DNA from: Siphlonurus alternatus
Taxonomy: Eukaryota > Arthropoda > Insecta > Ephemeroptera > Siphlonuridae
Direction: 5' to 3'
Assembly: GCA_949825025.1 (NCBI GenBank)
Contig: OX463788.1
Span: 310,001-374,000, forward strand
DNA length: 64,000 nucleotides
Shown: positions 51,434 to 61,600 of the stretch, one piece after another
Layout of the letters: the number at the start of each line of letters is the position of its first letter
Numbering within the stretch: the stretch's first letter is position 1
Made by a program: the position numbers and the translations under genes
The notes under the pieces: model-generated
Told to the model about the DNA's origin: nothing
Seen by the model: only the letters and a program-made list of their open reading frames with translations
Database searches by the model: none

Positions 51434-54400
51434 TTGGAGGTGGAAATTTATTAAAAAAAATCAACGATCCCCGGTATAAAAAAATTTCTAGGGAATGTAG
51501 TGTACGTCGTGCCAGTTACTGACACATTACAGATTATAGGTAACAACATCCTTTAAATGAATCCGTAAAAAAAATTGATGAAACCAGGGGATAAAGGAAC
51601 ATTTTTGTCTTAAAGGTGGAAATTTTTTAAAAAAATCAACGAAAGTCGGTATAAAAAAATTTCTAGGGAACGAAGTGTACGTCGTTCCAGTTACTGACAC
51701 ATAACAGATTATAGGTAACAACATCCTTTAAATGAATCCGTAAAAAAATTTGATGAAACCAGGGGATAAAGGAACATTTTTGTCTTGGAGGTGGAAATTT
51801 ATTAAAAAAAATCAACGATCCTCGGTATAAAAAAATTTCTAGGGTACGAAGTGTACGTCGTGCCAGTTACTAACACATCACAGATTATAGGTAATAACAT
51901 CTTTTAAATGAATCCGTAAAAAAATTTGATGAAACCAGGGAATAAAGGAACAATTTTGTCTTGGAGGTGGAAATTTATTAAAAAAAATCAACGATCCTCG
52001 GCATAGAAAAATTTCTAGGGAACGAAGTAAACGTCGTGCCAGTTACTGACACATCACAGATTATAGGTAACAACATCCTTTAAATGAATCCGTAAAAAAA
52101 TTTAATGAAACCAGGGTATAAAGGAACATTTTTGTCTTGGAGTTGGAAATTTATTAAAAAAAATCAACGATCCTCAGTATAAAAAAATTTCTAGGTAACG
52201 AAGTAAACGTCGTGTCAGTTACTGACACATCACAGATTATAGGTAACAACATCTTTTAAATGAATCCGTAAAAAAATTTGATGAAACCAGGGGATAAAGG
52301 AACATTTTTGTCTTGGAGGTGGAAAATTATTAATAAAAATCAACGATCCTCGGTATAAAAAAATTTCTAGGGTACGAAGTGTACGTCGTGCCAGTTACTA
52401 ACACATCACAGATTATAGGTAATAACATCTTTTAAATGAATCCGTAAAAAAATTTGATGAAACCAGGGAATAAAGGAACAATTTTGTCTTGGAGGTGGAA
52501 ATTTATTAAAAAAAATCAACGATCCTCGGCATAGAAAAATTACTAGGGAACGAAGTAAACGTCGTGCCAGTTACTGACACATCACAGATTATAGGTATCA
52601 ACATCCTTTAAATGAATCCTTAAAAAAATTTAATGAAACCAGGGGATAAAGGAACATTTTTGTCTTGGAGTTGGAAATTTATTAAAAAAAATCAACGATC
52701 CTCGGTATAAAAAAATTTCTAGGTAACGAAGTAAGCGTCGTGTCAGTTACTGACACATCACAGATTATAGGTAACAACATCTTTTAAATGAATCCGTAAA
52801 AAAATTTGATGAAACCAGGGGATAAAGGAACAATTTTGTCTTGGAGGTGGAAATTTATTAAAAAAAAATCAACGATCCTCGGTATAAAATAATTTCTAGG
52901 GAATGAAGTGTACGTCGTGCCGGTTACTGTCACATCACAGATTATAGGTAACAACATCTTTTAAATGAATCCGTAAAAAAAATTGATGAAACCAGGGAAT
53001 AAAGGAACAATTTTGTCTTGGAGGTGGAAATTCATTAAAAAAATCAACGTTCTTCGGTATAAAAAAATTTCTAGGGAACGAAGTGTACGTCGTGCCAGTT
53101 ACTGACACATCACAGATTATAGGTAACAACATCTTTTAAATGAATCCGTAAAAAAATTTGATGAAACCAGGGGATAAAGGAACAATTTTGTCTTGGAGGT
53201 GGAAATTTATTAAAAAAAAATCAACGATCCTCGGTATAAAAAAATTTCTAGGGTACGAAGTGTACAACGTGCCAGTTACTGACACATTAATGATTATTAT
53301 TAACAACATTCTTTAAATGAATCAGTAAAAAAAATTGATGAAACCAGGGGATAAAGGAACAATTTTGTCTTGGAGGTGGAAATGTATTAAAAAAAATCAA
53401 CGATCCTCGGTATAAAAAAATTTCTAGGGAACGAAGTAAACGTCGTGCCAGTTACTGACACATCACAGATTACAGGTAACAACATCCTTTAAATGAATCC
53501 GTAAAAAAATTTGATGAAACCAGGGAATAAAGGAACAATTTTGTCTTGGAGGTGAAAATTTATTAAAAAAAATCAACGATCCTCGGCATAAAAAAGTTTC
53601 TAGGGAACGAAGTAAACTTCGTGCCAGTTACTGACACATCACAGATTATAGGAAACATTATCCTTTAAATGAATCTGTAAAAAAAATTAATGAAACCAGG
53701 GGATAAAGGAACATTTTTGTCTTGGAGTTGGAAATTTATTAAAAAAATCAACGATCCTCGGTATAAAAAAATTTCTAGGTAACAAAGTAAACGTCGTGTC
53801 AGTTACTGACACATCACAGATTATAGGTAACAACATCTTTTAAATGAATCCGATAAAAAATTTGATGAAACCAGGGGATAAAGGAACAATTTTGTCTTGG
53901 AGGTGGAAATTTATTAAAAAAAAATCAACGATCCTCGGTATAAAATAATTTCTAGGGAATGAAGTGTACGTCGTGCCGGTTACTGTCACATCACAGATTA
54001 TAGGTAACAACATCTTTTAAATGAATCCGTAAAAAAATTTGATGAAACCAGGGAATAAAGGAACAATTTTGTCTTGGAGGTGGAAATTCATTAAAAAAAT
54101 CAACGATCTTCGGTATAAAAAAATTTCTAGGGAACGAAGTGTACGTCGTGCCAGTTACTGACACATCACAGATTATAGGTAACAACATCTTTTAAATGAA
54201 TCCGTAAAAAAATTTGATGAAACCAGGGGATAAAGGAACAATTTTGTCTTGGAGGTGGAAATTTATTAAAAAAAAATCAACGATCCTCGGTATAAAAAAA
54301 TTTCTAGGGTACGAAGTGTACAACGTGCCAGTTACTGACACATTAATGACTATTATTAACAACATTCTTTAAATGAATCAGTAAAAAAAATTGATGAAAC

Positions 54401-55078
54401 CAGGGGATAAAAGAACAATTTTGTCTTGGAGGTGGAAATGTATTAAAAAAAATCAACGATCCTCGGTATAAAAAAATTTCTAGGGAACGAAGTAAACGTC
54501 GTGCCAGTTACTGACACATCACAGATTATAGGTAACAACATCCTTTAAATGAATCCGTAAAAAAATTTGATGAAACCAGGGAATAAAGGAACAATTTTGT
54601 CTTGGAGGTGAAAATTTATTAAAAAAAATCAACGATCCTCGGCATAAAAAAGTTTCTAGGGAACGAAGTAAACTTCGTGCCAGTTACTGACACATCACAG
54701 ATTATAGGAAACAACATCCTTTAAATGAATCCGTAAAAAAAATTAATGAAACCAGGGGATAAAGGAACATTTTTGTCTTGGAGTTGGAAATTTATTAAAA
54801 AAAATCAACGATCCTCGGTATAAAAAAATTTCTAGGTAACAAAGTAAACGTCGTGTCAGTTACTGACACATCACAGATTATAGGTAACAACATCTTTTAA
54901 ATGAATCCGTAAAAAAATTTGATGAAACCAGGGGATAAAGGAACAATTTTGTCTTGGAGGTGGAAATTTATTAAAAAAAAATCAACGATCCTCGGTATAA
55001 AAAAATTTCTAGGGTACGAAGTGTACGTCGTGCCAGTTACTAACACATCACAGACTATAGAAAATAACATCCTTTAAA
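51434..55078. repeat. Higher-order block, copy 2 (~21 monomers; matches 47560-51030)
   Basis: Partner of the preceding block, one monomer longer. Alignment fades near 55070, where this copy has TTTAAATAAATCCG and the other has TTTAAATGAATCCG. Both copies contain the nested 1,056-bp duplication, so that event is older than the duplication of the whole block. Confidence 0.85.
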
Positions 55079-56770
55079 TAAATCCGTAAAAAAATTTGAT
55101 GAAACCAGGGAATAAAGGAACAATTTTGTCTTGGAGGTGGAATTTTTTTAAAAAAAATCAACGATCCTCGGCATAAAAAAATTTCTAGGGAACGAAGTAA
55201 ACGTCGTGCCAGTTACTGACACATCACAGATTATAGGTAACAACATCCTTTAAATGAATCCGTAAAAAAATTTGATGAAACCAGGGGATAAAGGAACAAT
55301 TTTGTCTTGGAGGTGGAAATTTATTAAAAAAATCAACGATCCTCGGTATAAAAAAATTTCTAGGGAACGAAGTGTACGTCGTGCCAGTTACTGACACATC
55401 ACAGATTATAGGTAACAAATTCCTTTAAATGAATAAGTAAAAAAATTTGATGAAACCAGGGGATAAAGGAACAATTTTGTCTTGGAGGTGGAAATTTATT
55501 AAAAAAAAAACAACGATCCTCGGTATAAAAAAATTTCTAGGGAACGAAGTAAACGTCGTGCCAGTTACTGACACATCACATATTGTAGGTAACAACATCC
55601 TTTAATTGAATCCGTAAAAAAATTTGATGAAACCAGGGGAAAAAGGAACAATTTTGTCTTGGAGGTGGAAATTTATTAAAAAATCAACGATCCTCGGTAT
55701 AAAAAAAATTCTAGGGAACGAAGAGTACGTCGTGCCAGTTACTAACACATCACAGATTATAGGTAACAACATCCTTTAAATGAATCCGTAAAAAAATTTG
55801 ATGAAACCAGGTGCTAAAGGAACAATTTTGTCTTGGAGGTGGAAATTTATTAAAAAAAAATCAACGATCCTCGGTATAAAAAAATTTCTAGGGTACGAAG
55901 TGTACAACGTGCCAGTTACTGACACATCACAGATTATAGGTAACAACATCCTTTAAATGAATCCGTAAAAAAATTTGATGAAACCAGGGGATAAAGGAAC
56001 AATTTTGTCTTGGAGGTGGAAATGTATTAAAAAAAATCAACGATCCTCGGTATAAAAAAATTTCTAGGGAACGAAGTAAACGTCGTGCCAGTTACTGACA
56101 CATCACAGATTATAGGTAACAACATCCTTTAAATGAATCCGTAAAAAAATTTGATGAAACCAGGGAATAAAGGAACAATTTTGTCTTGGAGGTGAAAATT
56201 TATTAAAAAAAATCATCGATCCTCGGCATAAAAAAGTTTCTAGGGAACGAAGTAAACTTCTTGCCAGTTACTGACACATCACAGATTATAGGACACAACG
56301 TCCTTAAAATGAATCCGTAAAAAAATTTGATGAAACCAGGGAATAAAGGAACATTTTTGTCTTGGAGGTGGAAATTTATTAAAAAAAATCAACGATCCTC
56401 GGTATAAAAAAAATTCTAGGGTACGAAGTGTACGTCGTGCCAGTTACTAACACATCACAGATTATAAATAATAACATCCTTTAAATGAATCCGTAAAAAA
56501 ATTTGATGAAACCAGGGAATAAAGGAATAATTTTGTCTTGGAGGTGAAAATTTATTAAAAAAAATCAACGATCCTCGGCATAAATAATTTCTAGGGAACG
56601 AAGTAAACGTCGTGCCAGTTAATGACACATCACAGATTATAGGTAACAACATCCTTTAAATGAATCCGTAAAAAAATTTGATGAAACCAGGGGATTAAGG
56701 AACAATTTTGTCTTGGAGGTGGAAATTTATTAAAAAAAATCAACGATCCTCGGTATAAAAAAATTTCTAG
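54836..56770. repeat. 11-monomer higher-order unit, copy 1 (1,935 bp, tandem)
   Basis: Followed directly by a copy with the same private variants: CTTTAAATAAATCCG (55070 and 57005), GGAATTTTTTTAAAA (55140 and 57075), AAAAAAAAAACAACG (55502 and 57437), CCAGGTGCTAAAGG (55807 and 57742), and AAACTTCTTGCC with GTCCTTAAAATG (56253 and 58188). Confidence 0.9.
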
Positions 56771-58697
56771 GTAACAAAGTAAACGTCGTGTCAGTTACTG
56801 ACACATCACAGATTATAGGTAACAACATCTTTTAAATGAATCCGTAAAAAAATTTGATGAAACCAGGGGATAAAGGAACAATTTTGTCTTGGAGGTGGAA
56901 ATTTATTAAAAAAAAATCAACGATCCTCGGTATAAAAAAATTTCTAGGGTACGAAGTGTACGTCGTGCCAGTTACTAACACATCACAGACTATAGAAAAT
57001 AACATCCTTTAAATAAATCCGTAAAAAAATTTGATGAAACCAGGGAATAAAGGAACAATTTTGTCTTGGAGGTGGAATTTTTTTAAAAAAAATCAACGAT
57101 CCTCGGCATAAAAAAATTTCTAGGGAACGAAGTAAACGTCGTGCCAGTTACTGACACATCACAGATTATAGGTAACAACATCCTTTAAATGAATCCGTAA
57201 AAAAATTTGATGAAACCAGGGGATAAAGGAACAATTTTGTCTTGGAGGTGGAAATTTATTAAAAAAATCAACGATCCTCGGTATAAAAAAATTTCTAGGG
57301 AACGAAGTGTACGTCGTGCCAGTTACTGACACATCACAGATTATAGGTAACAAATTCCTTTAAATGAATAAGTAAAAAAATTTGATGAAACCAGGGGATA
57401 AAGGAACAATTTTGTCTTGGAGGTGGAAATTTATTAAAAAAAAAACAACGATCCTCGGTATAAAAAAATTTCTAGGGAACGAAGTAAACGTCGTGCCAGT
57501 TACTGACACATCACATATTGTAGGTAACAACATCCTTTAATTGAATCCGTAAAAAAATTTGATGAAACCAGGGGAAAAAGGAACAATTTTGTCTTGGAGG
57601 TGGAAATTTATTAAAAAATCAACGATCCTCGGTATAAAAAAAATTCTAGGGAACGAAGAGTACGTCGTGCCAGTTACTAACACATCACAGATTATAGGTA
57701 ACAACATCCTTTAAATGAATCCGTAAAAAAATTTGATGAAACCAGGTGCTAAAGGAACAATTTTGTCTTGGAGGTGGAAATTTATTAAAAAAAAATCAAC
57801 GATCCTCGGTATAAAAAAATTTCTAGGGTACGAAGTGTACAACGTGCCAGTTACTGACACATCACAGATTATAGGTAACAACATCCTTTAAATGAATCCG
57901 TAAAAAAATTTGATGAAACCAGGGGATAAAGGAACAATTTTGTCTTGGAGGTGGAAATGTATTAAAAAAAATCAACGATCCTCGGTATAAAAAAATTTCT
58001 AGGGAACGAAGTAAACGTCGTGCCAGTTACTGACACATCACAGATTATAGGTAACAACATCCTTTAAATGAATCCGTAAAAAAATTTGATGAAACCAGGG
58101 AATAAAGGAACAATTTTGTCTTGGAGGTGAAAATTTATTAAAAAAAATCATCGATCCTCGGCATAAAAAAGTTTCTAGGGAACGAAGTAAACTTCTTGCC
58201 AGTTACTGACACATCACAGATTATAGGACACAACGTCCTTAAAATGAATCCGTAAAAAAATTTGATGAAACCAGGGAATAAAGGAACATTTCTGTCTTGG
58301 AGGTGGAAATTTATTAAAAAAAATCAACGATCCTCGGTATAAAAAAAATTCTAGGGTACGAAGTGTACGTCGTGCCAGTTACTAACACATCACAGATTAT
58401 AAATAATAACATCCTTTAAATGAATCCGTAAAAAAATTTGATGAAACCAGGGAATAAAGGAATAATTTTGTCTTGGAGGTGAAAATTTATTAAAAAAAAT
58501 CAACGATCCTCGGCATAAATAATTTCTAGGGAACGAAGTAAACGTCGTGCCAGTTAATGACACATCACAGATTATAGGTAACAACATCCTTTAAATGAAT
58601 CCGTAAAAAAATTTGATGAAACCAGGGGATTAAGGAACAATTTTGTCTTGGAGGTGGAAATTTATTAAAAAAAATCAACGATCCTCGGTATAAAAAA
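56771..58697. repeat. 11-monomer higher-order unit, copy 2 (1,935 bp, tandem)
   Basis: Second copy of 54836-56770. One difference seen is CATTTCTGTC near 58288 against CATTTTTGTC. It ends near 58697, where AAATTCTAGGGAATG replaces the unit start AATTTCTAGGTAAC. Confidence 0.9.
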
Positions 58698-61600
58698 AAT
58701 TCTAGGGAATGTAGTGTACGTCGTGCCAGTTACTGACACATCACAGATTATAGGTAACAACATCTTTTAAATGAATCCGTAAAAAAATTTGATGAAACCA
58801 GGGAATAAAGGAACAATTTTGTCTTGGAGGTGGAAATTTATTAAAAAAATCAACGATCCTCGGTATAAAAAAATTTCTAGGTAACGAAATGTACGTCGTG
58901 CCAGTTACTGACACATCACAAATTATAGGTAACAAAATCTTTTAAATGAATCTGTAAAAAAAATTGATGAAACCAGGGGATAAAGGAACAATTTTGTCTT
59001 GGAGGTGGAAATTTATTAAAAAAAATCAACGATCCTCGGTATAAAAAAAATTCTAGGGAACGAAGTAAACGTCGTGCCAGTTACTGACACATCTCATATT
59101 ATAGGTAACAACATCCTTTAAATGAATCCGTAAAAAAAATTGATGAAACCAGGGGATAAAGGAACATTTTTGTCTTAAAGGTGGAAATTTTTTAAAAAAA
59201 TCAACGAAAGTCGGTATAAAAAAATTTCTAGGGAACGAAGTGTACGTCGTGCCAGTTACTGACACATCACAGATTATAGGTAACAACATCTTTTAAATGA
59301 ATCCGTAAAAAAATTTGATGAAACCAGGGGATAAAGGAACATTTTTGTCTTGGAGGTGGAAATTTATTAAAAAAAATCAACGATCCTCGGTAAAAAAAAA
59401 TTTCTAGGGTACGAAGTGTACGTCGTGCCAGTTACTAACACATCACAGATTATAGGTAATAACATCTTTTAAATGAATCCGTACAAAAATTTGATGAAAC
59501 CAGGGAATAAAGGAACAATTTTGTCTTGGAGGTGGAAATTTATTAAAAAAAATCAACGATCCTCGGCATAGAAAAATTTCTAGGGAACGAAGTAAACGTC
59601 GTGCCAGTTACTGACACATCACAGATTATAGGTAACAACATCCTTTAAATGAATCCGTAAAAAAATTTAATGAAACCAGGGTATAAAGGAACATTTTTGT
59701 CTTGGAGTTGGAAATTTATTAAAAAAAATCAACGATCCTCAGTATAAAAAAATTTCTAGGTAACGAAGTAAACGTCGTGTCAGTTACTGACACACCAGAG
59801 ATTATAGGTAACAACATCTTTTAAATGAATCCGTAAAAAAGTTTGATGAAACCAGGGGATAAAGGAACAATTTTGTCTTGGAGGTGGAAATTTATTAAAA
59901 AAAAATCAACGATCCTCGGTATAAAAAAATTTCTAGGGTACGAAGTGTACAATGTGCCAGTTACTGACACATCAATGATTATAGGTAACAACATTCTTTA
60001 AATGAATCAGTAAAAAAAATTGATGAAACCAGGGGATAAAGGAACAATTTTGTCTTGGAGGTGGAAATGTATTAAAAAAAATCAACGATCCTCGGTATAA
60101 AAAAATTTCTAGGGAACGAAGTAAACGTCGTGCCAGTTACTGACACATCACAGATTATAGGTTACAACATCCTTTAAATGAATCCGTAAAAAAATTTGAT
60201 GAAACCAGGGAATAAAGGATAAATTTTGTCTTGGAGGTGAAAATTTATTAAAAAAAATCAACGATCCTCGGCATAAAAAAGTTTCTAGGGAACGAAGTAA
60301 ACTTCGTGCCAGTTACTGACACATCACAGATTATAGGACACAACGTCCTTTAAATGAATCCGTAAAAAAATTTGATGAAACCAGGGAATAAAGGAACAAT
60401 TTTGTCTTGGAGGTGGAAATTTATTAAAAAAAATCAACGATCCTCGGTATAAAAAAATTTCTAGGGTACGAAGTGTACGTCGTGCCAGTAACTAACACAT
60501 CACAGATTATAAATAATAACATCCTTTAAATGAATCCGTAAAAAAATTTGATGAAACCAGGGAATAAAGGAATAATTTTGTCTTGGAGGTGAAAATTTAT
60601 TAAAAAAAATCAACGATCCTCGGCATAAATAATTTCTAGGGAACGAAGTAAACGTCGTGCCAGTTAATGACACATTACAGATTATAGGTAACAACATCCT
60701 TTAAATGAATCCGTAAAAAAATTTGATGAAACCAGGGGATTAAGGAACAATTTTGTCTTGGAGGTGGAAATTTATTAAAAAAAATCAACGATCCTCGGTA
60801 TAAAAAAATTTCTAGGGAATGTAGTGTACGTCGTGCCAGTTACTAACACATCACAGATTATAGGTAACAACATCCTTTAAATGAATCCGTAAAAAAATTT
60901 GATGCAACCAGGGGATAAAGGAACAATTTTGTCTTGGAGGTGGAAATTTATTAAAAAAAATCAACGATCCTCGGTATAAAAAAATTTCTAGGGAATGTAG
61001 TGTACGTCGTGCCAGTTACTGTCACATCACAGATTATAGGTAACAACATCTTTTAAATGAATCCATAAAAAAATTTGATGAAACCAGGGAATAAAGGAAC
61101 AATTTTGTCTTGGAGGTGGAAATTTATTAAAAAAATCAACGATCCTCGGTATAAAAAAAATTCTAGGTAACGAAATGTACGTCGTGCCAGTTACTGACAC
61201 ATCACAAATTATAGGTAACAAAATCTTTTAAATGAATCTGTAAAAAAAGTTGATGAAACCAGGGGATAAAGGAACAATTTTGTCTTGGAGGTGGAAATTT
61301 ATTAAAAAAAATCAACGATCCTCGGTATAAAAAAAATTCTAGGGAACGAAGTAAACGTCGTGCCAGTTACTGACACATCTCATATTATAGGTAACAACAT
61401 CCTTTAAATGAATCCGTAAAAAAAATTGATGAAACCAGGGGATAAAGGAACATTTTTGTCTTAAAGGTGGAAATTTTTTAAAAAAATCAACGAAAGTCGG
61501 TATAAAAAAATTTCTAGGGAACGAAGTGTACGTCGTGACAGTTACTGACACATCACAGATTATAGGTAACAACATCCTTTAAATGAATCCGTACAAATAT

